49,495 bases of DNA from an uncultured Desulfobulbaceae bacterium (GTDB lineage Bacteria > Desulfobacterota > Desulfobulbia > Desulfobulbales > BM004), in assembly GCA_947259115.1 (NCBI GenBank), contig CAMYKS010000030.1, forward strand, positions 1-49,495. Reading direction: 5' to 3'. The position numbers and the translations under genes were made by a program. Below, piece by piece: positions 41,703-49,495 of this stretch (the first letter of the stretch is position 1; every line of letters begins with the position of its first letter). The notes beneath the pieces were generated by a model. The model searched no databases, had not been told where the DNA came from, and worked only from the letters and a program-made list of their open reading frames with translations.

Positions 41703-43529
41703 TCACTGTTCCTGTTCTGCCGGCACTGCATTACCATCAGGTATTATTTTTTCCTTTTTCCCCTGCCAGCGTGTGGAAACAACCGAACCAACAGCAGCAA
41801 CAACACCGGATGAAAATACACTGAAAACCAGCGGCATTCCTTTAATGCCGAAAAGGTCAAAAACAAAGGACTTCAGCATGCCGAGCAGACCGACCACGAT
41901 GGCCACGGTGAGAATTTCGTTATTTTTCCTGCTGCTCGCAAACAAGAGGAGAAATACGGCTCCGAGATTAATGAAAACCGTCTGGGCCCCGCGGAACATA
42001 TATTCAAAATCAGCAGTGCTCCTGGTCAATACCTGATAAAGCCCCAAACGCAGTAGGAAAAAACCGCTGATCAACCCTGTGAGGAGCAGGATGACCGCAC
42101 TGAAGTCCTTCCTGTCGAGCCAGGAAAAAAAGGCTGAGTGCATGCCGGGGGGAGCATGGCTCCTGCACCAGCGATACTGCAGAAAACTCATGCTCATCAG
42201 GGTACCGATGACCAGGCCGCCGGCAAGGGGAGATGCCATATCAGCTGCCACAACGCCACTAACCACGGCAACGAGGCCTGCCGCCAGCTGGAACAGGTAG
42301 GATGTGCAGCGGATGCCGCCGCTTTGCCACTTGTTGGCTATCCTGGCCAGCAGGTAGGCTGACACGGATAAAACCGGAACCGACCATAAAATGTTTGAAA
42401 AGGTTGCCGCCACCCCTAAGCTGAATAGTATTACCCCCGCAAAGGTATAGGTAGTACTGCCGGTGGCCCCTTCCCTGTTGCGTGATGCCAGCCAGCCGGC
42501 CACTCCAATATGAAGCAGAGCGGCAAGCACTCCGGCAATACCCAGCCATAACGTGCTGCGAAACCATGGTATTGCTACTGACCAGGAGGCCAGAAAGGCA
42601 CCTACACCTGTTATGCTCGGCAACAAACTTTCAAAGAATCCCAACTCTTCATTATCCGTAGCCATCCGGTGTATATTAGTGACAGTAAAAAATGCCCAGA
42701 AAACAAAAAGGAGGGGAAAAAACCAGTTCAGATAAAGGAGAGCTGCCGTAGGTTCATCACAGGCAGCAGGAACATTTAATTTAAATGCCCAGAAAAGCCA
42801 GAAAACAAAAGTCAATCCCAGGGTCGTCCAACGCAAAGACGGGCATAATTTTTTTCGCAAAGCTATAAAGGCTGCAACGCAACCTCCGATCACGATGAGA
42901 GCCAGCATTGGATAAAGTGGATATGGAAAGTCAATGGACATGCCTACAAGTCCACTTCCCAGGGCGGCGATACAGAGTTGCGAGGAGGCCCGGTAACGCA
43001 GACCGAGGGCTACTACAACTGCACCGGCCATGAATAAAATTAAATAAGCCGACACAGCTGAAAGCGACTCAAAGCGGGCATGGGTTTCCAGCACTATTGA
43101 GAAAAGCAGCAGCAGGCCGCAAGCGGGAAAGACAGGCGCCAGACGGCTTTTCCGTCCGTAAAGCCACCAGCCGCCGATAATAAGTGCGGCGGCGTACCCC
43201 ATGCCCAGCATCGAGCCAAACTTGGCATTAATTATCTCATTATCCGTTATGGTTCTGAGGATAAGGGCAACAACAAGGGCAAAGCAGACAGTGGCTACCC
43301 TGGGCAGCAGCGCGCCTGTCCCGGCTTTTTTCAGGACCCCATCCTGGGGTACCTTTACCTGTTGCACAGCACTTGCTTCCTGAACCAGGCGCCGTTTTTC
43401 CTGCGGTGCCTCTCCGTTCTCCAAACTAAGCAGCCTGGCAGATAGTTCATCTACAGTTTTTTGAAGAAACCCGACCTGTTCGGTCAAGGATTTCAGCTGT
43501 CCCTCTAATGCGCCTTGCCTGTCACCCAT
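41703..43529 (-). CDS. DUF2339 family polytopic membrane protein
   Basis: A 608-aa protein with an N-terminal coiled coil (residues 1-50, QVGFLQKTVDELSARLLSLE) and about 14-16 hydrophobic segments, the pattern of DUF2339. The family has no known biochemical role. It converges on the NosL-ABC operon and diverges from the cytochrome operon. The full length is intact. Confidence 0.83.
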   Translation of the reverse strand: MGDRQGALEGQLKSLTEQVGFLQKTVDELSARLLSLENGEAPQEKRRLVQEASAVQQVKVPQDGVLKKAGTGALLPRVATVCFALVVALILRTITDNEIINAKFGSMLGMGYAAALIIGGWWLYGRKSRLAPVFPACGLLLLFSIVLETHARFESLSAVSAYLILFMAGAVVVALGLRYRASSQLCIAALGSGLVGMSIDFPYPLYPMLALIVIGGCVAAFIALRKKLCPSLRWTTLGLTFVFWLFWAFKLNVPAACDEPTAALLYLNWFFPLLFVFWAFFTVTNIHRMATDNEELGFFESLLPSITGVGAFLASWSVAIPWFRSTLWLGIAGVLAALLHIGVAGWLASRNREGATGSTTYTFAGVILFSLGVAATFSNILWSVPVLSVSAYLLARIANKWQSGGIRCTSYLFQLAAGLVAVVSGVVAADMASPLAGGLVIGTLMSMSFLQYRWCRSHAPPGMHSAFFSWLDRKDFSAVILLLTGLISGFFLLRLGLYQVLTRSTADFEYMFRGAQTVFINLGAVFLLLFASSRKNNEILTVAIVVGLLGMLKSFVFDLFGIKGMPLVFSVFSSGVVAAVGSVVSTRWQGKKEKIIPDGNAVPAEQEQ

Positions 43530-43942
43530 GCTCTATTCTGACTGTTTGATTATTTGTTTTTTTATATTGATTTAAAAAAAATAAAAAAATTGCATTTACT
43601 GGTTGCACAATTCATTGGAGGCATTTATATTCCACCTCCATATTTCAATACCACATTGTGGTACAAAACCAGTTGCCATATATTACAAACTATGTCAATA
43701 GTAATTACCACAAAGTAACATAAAATTTATTTTACCGCCCAACAAAAAACATTATATAGCGTTGCAATTATTAATAAAAACATCCTGCAGCCAACTGAAA
43801 TTCAAAGGTTTAATGGTCTATTTCATTACAGACTGGAACAGTTGCCGGGCCATTTCATCCTAATGTCATGGTTTCAAGTGCCAGAGTATACCAGGTTGCG
43901 GAGACAGCAATATTCCTCTCAAAAAGGAGGCAAACAGCGTAA
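43530..43942. promoter_or_regulatory. Divergent control region of the cytochrome operon, with palindrome
   Basis: 413 AT-rich bases between the DUF2339 gene and the cytochrome operon. A perfect 15-base palindrome TACCACA-T-TGTGGTA lies at 43649-43663, and a related half-site TTACCACA occurs at about 43715-43722. It is a good candidate operator for a respiratory regulator that I cannot name. AAAAAGGAGG precedes the first cytochrome start. Confidence 0.5.
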
Positions 43943-44416
43943 ATGAAAAATCATGTATTGCGACCTCTGTTCGTAGTCATCATAGGAGTTGCCCTGCTCT
44001 TGGTAGTGAGACACTTCATGGTGCCGGCTGATTTTGGAGTTCAAGAGGGAGGAAACTTTACCTATAACTTCCATCGTCTTTCAAATGTTGAAGACTGGAA
44101 GAACTTCAAGGTAAAATACCGCGGCAGGGAATACTGCCAGGAGTGCCACGAAGAAAATGCAGCCTCCATTCTCGACTCACCCCATGAAGTTATACAATGT
44201 GAAAACTGCCACGGGCCTGCCATCGACCATCCCGACAACCCGGAAACCCTGGCAATAGATACCAGCAGGGCCCAGTGCCTCAGGTGCCACACCTATCTGC
44301 CCTACCCCACCAGCCAGCGTTCCGAGCTCCCCGGCATTGACCCCCAAGATCATAATCCCGGTGAAAATTGCGTTGATTGCCATAATCCGCATAACCCCGA
44401 TTTGGAGAATATGTAA
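43943..44416 (+). CDS. Tetrahaem c-type cytochrome
   Basis: A 157-aa protein with an uncleaved-looking N-terminal membrane anchor (residues 8-22) and four CxxCH haem sites: CQECH (65-69), CENCH (86-90), CLRCH (112-116) and CVDCH (143-147). Extra His residues (His81, His96, His137, His150) could be distal ligands. It is the first gene of the respiratory operon and overlaps the ferredoxin gene by one base (TAATG), so it probably passes electrons between the FeS/NrfD module and a periplasmic or quinone-linked partner. Confidence 0.93.
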   Translation: MKNHVLRPLFVVIIGVALLLVVRHFMVPADFGVQEGGNFTYNFHRLSNVEDWKNFKVKYRGREYCQECHEENAASILDSPHEVIQCENCHGPAIDHPDNPETLAIDTSRAQCLRCHTYLPYPTSQRSELPGIDPQDHNPGENCVDCHNPHNPDLENM

Positions 44417-45186
44417 TGAGTTGCTCTCGGCGAGATTTATTAAAAAATACTTTCAAAGCTACCCTGGCCTCAACGCTGCCGCTATCAGCCTTTAAGATGC
44501 TGAGCCCGGCCCAGGTAAAGGCCTCGGTGGGCGATGCAAATGTGCGCTGGGTTTTCCTGGTAGACACTCAAAAATGCGTGGGCTGCGGTCTCTGCGTCAA
44601 GGCCTGCAAGAATGAAAATGAAGTTCCCTATGACCCGCCCATTACCAGGACATGGGTGGAGCGTTATGTCCTTATGAAGAACGGCCAGTCGCATATCGAA
44701 TCACCGTTCGGCGGCCGCGATGGTTATACTGATACATCGATACATGAAAACGAGATCCCTGCTGATCAGATCGCCAAGGGGTTCTTTGTATCCAAACTCT
44801 GCAACCAGTGCAAAAAGCCGGCCTGTGTCCAGGTTTGCCCGGTTGGGGCAACTTACCAGACCCTGGATGGAGTGGTACTTGTTGACCGCAAATGGTGCAT
44901 AGGCTGCGGCTACTGCATCATGGCATGTCCGTACGGTATGCGTTTTTTCCATCCTGTTCATAAGGTAGCTGAAAAATGCACCTTCTGCTATCACCGTATA
45001 ATAAAAGGCATGAAGACCGCCTGTGTGCAGAACTGTCCGTTTGAAGCCCGCCTGATCGGCAACCTGAAGGATCCCAACGATCCGGTTACCAAAATAATCA
45101 TGAACCAGCGTGTTTCAGTCCTGAAAGATGAATATGGCACAAAACCCCAGGTCTACTATATCGGCCTGGATACCAATGTGAGGTAA
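44416..45186 (+). CDS. Four-cluster ferredoxin subunit (HybA/NrfC-like)
   Basis: A 256-aa iron-sulfur protein with a Tat-like signal (SRRDLLKNTFK) and four [4Fe-4S] Cys sets: CVGCGLCVKAC (from Cys54), CNQCKKPACVQVCP, CIGCGYCIMACP and CTFCYHRIIKGMKTACVQNC. This is the electron-transfer subunit of complexes built on an NrfD-type membrane subunit, which follows directly. The Tat signal places it on the periplasmic side. No catalytic molybdopterin or hydrogenase subunit is next to it. Confidence 0.94.
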   Translation: MSCSRRDLLKNTFKATLASTLPLSAFKMLSPAQVKASVGDANVRWVFLVDTQKCVGCGLCVKACKNENEVPYDPPITRTWVERYVLMKNGQSHIESPFGGRDGYTDTSIHENEIPADQIAKGFFVSKLCNQCKKPACVQVCPVGATYQTLDGVVLVDRKWCIGCGYCIMACPYGMRFFHPVHKVAEKCTFCYHRIIKGMKTACVQNCPFEARLIGNLKDPNDPVTKIIMNQRVSVLKDEYGTKPQVYYIGLDTNVR

Positions 45187-45191
45187 TAGAA

Positions 45192-46466
45192 ATGTCGGTC
45201 GAGAATATAGTAGCCCAAGGAGGAGAACACCTGGCCGTCCACGGCCTTGAATGGACGACAAAGGAACTCTTTACGTATCCCAACGAGTTCATTTACTGGT
45301 CCATCCAGATCGTCATGTATCCGTATATGACCGGCCTTGTTGCTGGGGCTTTTGTCCTTTCCTCCCTCTATCATGTCTTCGGTCAGCAGGATCTGAAAAA
45401 CATGGCCCGATTTTCACTTGTCTTTTCCCTTGCCCTGCTGCCTGTGGCCATGATGCCGCTGCAGTTTCATCTGCAGCAGCCGCTCAGGGGTATAAATGTT
45501 ATGTTCACACCCCATTTTACCTCGGCCATTGCCGCCTTCGGCATTGTATTTTCGACCTATGCCGTTATCGTTTTAAGCGAAATATGGTTTGTTTACCGCC
45601 AGTTCTTTGTTGATCAGGTTAATACCCTGAAAGGCAAAGAAGGGGCTAAAGACCGTATCATGTATTACCTCTATATTGTTCTTACCCTTGGCGCCTTTGA
45701 TACCAGTGACGAGGCCGTTGCCAAGGATAAAAAAGCGGTAAAAATTCTTGCCGCAATCGGCATCCCGATTGCCTGCTTCCTGCACGGCTATGCCGGTTTC
45801 ATCTTCGGTTCTGTCAAGGCCAATGCCCTGTGGATGTCACCGCTCATGCCGGTCATCTTTATCATGTCAGCCATTGTTTCCGGCATCGCGCTCTGTATGC
45901 TCACCTATATCATCATCATGGAATGGAAAAAATGGAGCACCATCATTGCCAAGGGTAAAGGCGATGAATCGGTTAAAATGTTAGCCGGCGCTGAACTGGA
46001 TGTCATCACCAAGACCTCGCGCTATCTCCTGGGATTTCTGGTGGCAGCCATTACCCTCGAGCTGCTGGACCTCATCTTCCGCGGCTATACTGCCATGAAG
46101 TCATGGGATATTCTGCGCTCCGTCATGTACGGTAAGGATTTCATAAACATCTTTCTTCTGCAATACACCCTTGGCAACCTGGTACCCTTTATCATGCTGC
46201 TTGTACCGGGGCTTACGATCAGGCGGGTTTTCTTTGCACTTATTTTCGTTCTCTTCGGCGTATTCATGATGCGTTGGAACGTCGTCATAGGCGGCCAGGC
46301 TTTCTCCTTATCCTTTGCAGGCTATATGCATTATCACCTGCCCATCATTCCCCACAGCATGGAAACATTTAAAGAGGGTCTCTTTGGTGCAATGACCGTT
46401 GCAGCAACACCCTTTGTACTTTTCTATTTCATCAACAAGGTGACTCCGTCGCTGGAGTATAAGTAG
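45192..46466 (+). CDS. nrfD: NrfD/PsrC-family quinone-interacting membrane subunit
   Basis: A 424-aa protein with about ten hydrophobic segments and the family pattern (YPNEFIYWSIQIVMYPYMTGLV at the start is split by the first helix; FGSVKANALWMSPLMPVIFI and MMRWNVVIGGQAFSLS later). NrfD subunits bind menaquinone and exchange electrons with the adjacent FeS protein; in alternative complex III they contribute to charge translocation. It begins five bases after the FeS gene. The symbol denotes the family, not nitrite reduction. Confidence 0.93.
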   Translation: MSVENIVAQGGEHLAVHGLEWTTKELFTYPNEFIYWSIQIVMYPYMTGLVAGAFVLSSLYHVFGQQDLKNMARFSLVFSLALLPVAMMPLQFHLQQPLRGINVMFTPHFTSAIAAFGIVFSTYAVIVLSEIWFVYRQFFVDQVNTLKGKEGAKDRIMYYLYIVLTLGAFDTSDEAVAKDKKAVKILAAIGIPIACFLHGYAGFIFGSVKANALWMSPLMPVIFIMSAIVSGIALCMLTYIIIMEWKKWSTIIAKGKGDESVKMLAGAELDVITKTSRYLLGFLVAAITLELLDLIFRGYTAMKSWDILRSVMYGKDFINIFLLQYTLGNLVPFIMLLVPGLTIRRVFFALIFVLFGVFMMRWNVVIGGQAFSLSFAGYMHYHLPIIPHSMETFKEGLFGAMTVAATPFVLFYFINKVTPSLEYK

Positions 46467-46556
46467 CTGGAAAGCACCTTGGATAATTTTGCCAAGAAAC
46501 TGAAACTGTATGAGAATAAATCTTCAAATACATAATAGCTCCAAGAGGGGGTAAAT

Positions 46557-46967
46557 ATGGAAAGACGGCAATTACTGAAATCATCGCTTGCTCTCCTCGG
46601 CACAACTACCCTGATATCTTTTGTGTACCCTGCTTCAAAGTTTCTTATCCCGCCAAAGAGCAACGCCAAAGATGCCCAGGTGACCCTTGATAAAGACCAG
46701 ATCCCACCCGGCACCGCCAAAGAGGTAATCTATAACGAAATCCCCCTGGTCATTATCAACCGGCGGGGCAGCGGCTTCATTGCCCTCTCAAGGGTATGTA
46801 CCCATCTGGGCTGCCTGGTCGGCTATGACAGTTTTAATCGTAAACTTGTATGCCCATGTCATGCAGGAGAATTTGACCTGGAGGGTAAAGTACTCACCGG
46901 TCCTGCCACAAAATCTTTGCATAGGTATCCGCTTAAAATCAGTTCAAAGCAGATAACCATTGGCTAA
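46557..46967 (+). CDS. Rieske [2Fe-2S] protein
   Basis: A short 136-aa Rieske protein with an N-terminal anchor or Tat-like segment (MERRQLLKSSLALLG) and the cluster motifs CTHLGC (Cys81, His83) and CPCHAGEFD (Cys99, His102); Cys86 and Cys101 would form the structural disulfide. It is the high-potential acceptor of a bc-type complex, made with the cytochrome b 42 bases downstream. GAGGGGG precedes the ATG. Confidence 0.95.
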   Translation: MERRQLLKSSLALLGTTTLISFVYPASKFLIPPKSNAKDAQVTLDKDQIPPGTAKEVIYNEIPLVIINRRGSGFIALSRVCTHLGCLVGYDSFNRKLVCPCHAGEFDLEGKVLTGPATKSLHRYPLKISSKQITIG

Positions 46968-47009
46968 AGAAAATGCTATTATTTTGATAAATTATCACGG
47001 GGTCATATA

Positions 47010-48107
47010 ATGTGGGGAAAAATTAAACACTGGATAGAAGTTAGAATTGGTCTCGAAGAACTGACCGATAGACACTTGCGGTCATACAAGACACCCAAAG
47101 GTGCCAGTTTCCTGAACACTTTAGGTTTTGTAGCCCTCATCGCTTTTATTGTACAGGTCATCACCGGCATCATGCTGCTTCTTTACTATGTACCCCACCC
47201 TGATCATGCTTTCCAGAGCGTCCAGACCATGACCAACGAGATTCCCTACGGTTGGCTCTTCCGCCTGATACACAATATCGGCTCCAATATAATTATCGGC
47301 GTAATCATCATCCATATGGTCCATGTATTCTTGAGGGTCAGCTATAAAAGGCCCAGGGAAGTCACCTGGATTTCCGGCTGTCTCATGCTCTTCCTGGTGC
47401 TCCTGACAAGCATTACCGGACAACTGTTGCCCTGGCACCAGACAGGCTTCTGGCAGACCACGGTTACCTCGACAATACCTGCCTTCCTGCCGATTATCGG
47501 CGAAGGGATTTCTTCCTATATGCGCGGTGGTGAGTTTGTCACCGGGATTACTCTTTCCAGATACTTTTCCTTTCATGTTGTCATACTGCCGGTGATCATC
47601 AGCGGATTGATCGGGCTGCATGTGCTGCTGGTCCGGCGCCAGGGAATATCAACCTCTGCCATTGTAGAACCGGAAAGCAGCAAAACTTCCCATGAAGATT
47701 TTTACAGGGAGGCACATCTGAAAGGTCAACCGTGCTTTCCTCACTTTTCCTTAAAACGTCTGTTCATGGTAATGCTCTATTTTAGCATTATCTTTTTCAT
47801 CATGACCTTCTGGCCGAACCTTTTCCTGCCACCGGAAAGCAATATGCCGGCAAATCCCCTGATGACCCCTGAAACCATCAGACCGGCCTGGTATTTCCTG
47901 GCCCCATATCAGCTGATTAAAACCATACCGAATGACTTGTTGGGCATCAGCCTGCTGGTTATCTTCTCTGTGGTCCTGCTGTTCTGGCCGTTTTTTGATG
48001 CAAAGGAAGCAGAAAGAAATATTAGCAGGAGGCCTATGCTTTTAAGCCTTGGCTTAATCGTTCTGGCACTGTGGGCCATACTTACAATCTGGGGGATGTA
48101 TTCATGA
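47010..48107 (+). CDS. Cytochrome b of a bc complex, b6 and subunit IV fused
   Basis: A 365-aa membrane protein joining a cytochrome b6-like part (1-210) and a subunit IV-like part. Haem ligands are His88, His102, His189 and His204, exactly the spacing of cytochrome b6 plus two. The 14-residue gap between the last two His (not 13) is b6-like. The quinol-site PEWY motif reads PAWY in RPAWYFLAPYQ. With the Rieske and multihaem proteins it forms a menaquinol-oxidising complex. It overlaps the next gene by four bases (ATGA). Confidence 0.95.
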   Translation: MWGKIKHWIEVRIGLEELTDRHLRSYKTPKGASFLNTLGFVALIAFIVQVITGIMLLLYYVPHPDHAFQSVQTMTNEIPYGWLFRLIHNIGSNIIIGVIIIHMVHVFLRVSYKRPREVTWISGCLMLFLVLLTSITGQLLPWHQTGFWQTTVTSTIPAFLPIIGEGISSYMRGGEFVTGITLSRYFSFHVVILPVIISGLIGLHVLLVRRQGISTSAIVEPESSKTSHEDFYREAHLKGQPCFPHFSLKRLFMVMLYFSIIFFIMTFWPNLFLPPESNMPANPLMTPETIRPAWYFLAPYQLIKTIPNDLLGISLLVIFSVVLLFWPFFDAKEAERNISRRPMLLSLGLIVLALWAILTIWGMYS

Positions 48108-48967
48108 TGAGATACGTTATCATTCCAGTAGTGGTTTTAATCGCAATTGTCTCAGCAGGTCTTTCCCAGGCCGGCTACCGTGAGACCTTTGAGAGAGAGT
48201 TCATGCTTTCACCCTGGTCCATCGCCAAAGGGGAGACCAGTGCCTGCATCCAGTGTCACACCTCGGATAACATGGGACCTGAAATGCATGAGGTCACCAG
48301 GCAGTGGAAAGAAAGCTGGCATGCAAAAAACAATATATCATGCCACGACTGCCATGGCGGCGCACCCGAAGATGCCAGCATGTCCATGATGCACCAGCGC
48401 GGCTTTAAAGGCTCACCCAAAGATGTTGACATCCCTGAATTCTGCGGTACATGCCACATCGCCATCCTGGACAATTATCTCAAAAGCGGCCACGGTGAAA
48501 CCTTTATTGCCACGGCAGAGGGACCAAGCTGCGTTACCTGTCACGGTTCACACAATATCCAGCAGGCAAGCATGGATATAATCAACGAGCAGCTCTGCTC
48601 CCAGTGCCACACCTACGAACGCGCCAAGGAAATGAAACAGGCCCTGTTCATGGTGGAAAGCAAGTTGAATACCATTGATAAGGACATGAAACGTCTCAAG
48701 TTGCTTGGCATTGCAACTGAGAGACAGGAAAAGGCATTTTTCAGAAATCATGCTGAATTCCGCGCCCTTTTCCACTCAATTGATGTTGATGCGGTCAGGA
48801 TAAAATCAAGCGATTACGCACAGAAACTTGAAATAATTGAGAGCGAGATAAATGATTCTTTTAACAAGCTGGCGATGAGAAGAAATGTGTCCGCCTATCT
48901 TTTTCTTCTTTTCATAGGTTTGAGTATCGTGGTCTTCCTGCTGTCAAAATCCTATGAACAGCAATAA
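48104..48967 (+). CDS. Pentahaem c-type cytochrome with C-terminal anchor
   Basis: A 287-aa protein with a signal segment (3-22), five CxxCH sites, CIQCH (48-52), CHDCH (80-84), CGTCH (114-118), CVTCH (143-147) and CSQCH (165-169), then a helical stretch (about 170-258) and a membrane segment near the C-terminus (AYLFLLFIGLSIVVFLLS). The spacing resembles NrfH/NapC-like or octahaem-type small cytochromes. Translationally coupled to cytochrome b, it probably replaces cytochrome c1/f as electron exit of the bc complex. Confidence 0.93.
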   Translation: MMRYVIIPVVVLIAIVSAGLSQAGYRETFEREFMLSPWSIAKGETSACIQCHTSDNMGPEMHEVTRQWKESWHAKNNISCHDCHGGAPEDASMSMMHQRGFKGSPKDVDIPEFCGTCHIAILDNYLKSGHGETFIATAEGPSCVTCHGSHNIQQASMDIINEQLCSQCHTYERAKEMKQALFMVESKLNTIDKDMKRLKLLGIATERQEKAFFRNHAEFRALFHSIDVDAVRIKSSDYAQKLEIIESEINDSFNKLAMRRNVSAYLFLLFIGLSIVVFLLSKSYEQQ

Positions 48968-49108
48968 CCAATAATTGGCTTTACAAAAGAATAACTTTGC
49001 AGGTAAGACTGGATACAAGCAATCATTATATTACAGCCAACTGTGGATCAGGCTCAGTAATTTAATCTTTCATGAAACTTATCTTTGTCTTCAACATGGA
49101 GTATAGCG

Positions 49109-49495
49109 ATGGGCAATCATTATAAATTCATAACAGTATTCATTTCTGCTTTGCTGGTATCTTTTCTGTCCTTAAACAGTCAAGCTATAAGCAGTGACAC
49201 GCCCAAGCATCCGGTAAACAACGCCGTCACCGATACTCCCAAGAGTTATGATACCCCAGAATTCTTTGTACCTCCCCCACCCTTTTCAGAGGGTATATTT
49301 CCCTGCTCAGACTGCCATTCCGATATGGACGTCAACCCGGAAAGAAGAGAATTGGAAGACGAGCATGTTGAAATTTCTGAGATGTTCAACCATGCCAGCG
49401 AACAGAGATGGTGCCTTGACTGTCATAACCAGGATGACAGGGATAAGCTGCGGTTGGCCAACGGCGACCTTGTCTCCTTTGAGGAATCATACAAC
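49109..49495 (+). CDS. Multihaem c-type cytochrome, cut by window end
   Basis: An open frame from ATG 49109 (GGAG upstream) to the window edge, 129 codons. It has a signal peptide cut after NSQA, a Pro-rich linker (TPEFFVPPPPFSEG) and two haem motifs, CSDCH and CLDCH, so far. It lies 141 bases after the pentahaem gene and is probably part of the same operon. Total haem number is unknown. Confidence 0.85.
   Translation, partial: MGNHYKFITVFISALLVSFLSLNSQAISSDTPKHPVNNAVTDTPKSYDTPEFFVPPPPFSEGIFPCSDCHSDMDVNPERRELEDEHVEISEMFNHASEQRWCLDCHNQDDRDKLRLANGDLVSFEESYN

Noticed and set aside
43943..46466. Nrf nitrite reductase or Qrc complex
   Set aside because: The FeS and NrfD subunits match, but no NrfA and no molybdopterin-like QrcB is present, and the downstream genes are Rieske and cytochrome b.

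Overview
The window reads as a chromosomal segment of an anaerobic, Gram-negative, respiratory bacterium, most likely a Desulfobacterota member near the Desulfobulbales. This is an inference from gene content, not from a marker gene. The evidence is multihaem c cytochromes beside a Rieske/cytochrome b and an NrfD module, a tungstate ABC transporter, a complete bacterial V/A-type ATPase, and at least two genes that only make sense if UGA is read as selenocysteine (Sec). No rRNA, tRNA or CRISPR array was seen.

Layout. 1-5.2 kb: a minus-strand group (yqgE, archease, rtcB; RNA repair) diverges from glgB (glycogen branching). 5.2-5.7 kb: intergenic repeats and a small unknown gene. 5.96-13.95 kb: one compact nine-gene V/A-ATPase operon (H-I-K-E-C-F-A-B-D) with overlapping genes. 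14-20 kb: DUF1178 protein, a P-II-like protein next to a membrane protein, nitroreductase, WrbA, an M48/TPR lipoprotein protease and a tandem HD/HD-GYP protein. 20.4-21.9 kb: an ArsM/UbiE-like methyltransferase with two in-frame UGA codons, coupled by a 4-base overlap to a TVP38-family membrane protein. 22-26.3 kb: accessory DNA with a pRiA4b ORF-3-like zinc-finger protein, a REPIN-like repeat pair, a 78-aa unknown plus ChrB-like protein behind a palindromic operator, and a REP-associated transposase (RAYT) inside perfect 26-bp inverted repeats, one of which forms the 3' end of a TIR-domain gene. 27-31.4 kb: periplasmic MBL-fold hydrolase, solute-binding protein, DUF3465, then a DUF302-LysE pair enclosed by 57-bp inverted repeats. 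31.4-36.8 kb (minus strand): tungstate transporter tupABC, CPA1 antiporter, YjbQ, and a DsbA-like selenoprotein with a Sec-Pro-Tyr-Cys active site. 37-41.6 kb: TlpA-like lipoprotein, NosL-like protein, small membrane protein, FtsX/MacB-type ABC exporter and a polytopic protein with a CPFC motif. 41.7-43.5 kb: DUF2339 membrane protein. 43.9 kb to the end: a respiratory operon of tetrahaem cytochrome, four-cluster ferredoxin, NrfD, Rieske protein, fused cytochrome b, pentahaem cytochrome and a further cytochrome cut by the window edge.

How the parts fit. The V/A-ATPase and the bc/NrfD operon are the energy-conserving core. The Sec DsbA, the TlpA-like lipoprotein and the NosL/ABC group look like envelope thiol-redox and metal-handling functions, an inference from neighbourhood. 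The best candidates for something undescribed are the double-Sec methyltransferase with its coupled membrane protein, and the NosL-FtsX-MacB-CPFC operon.
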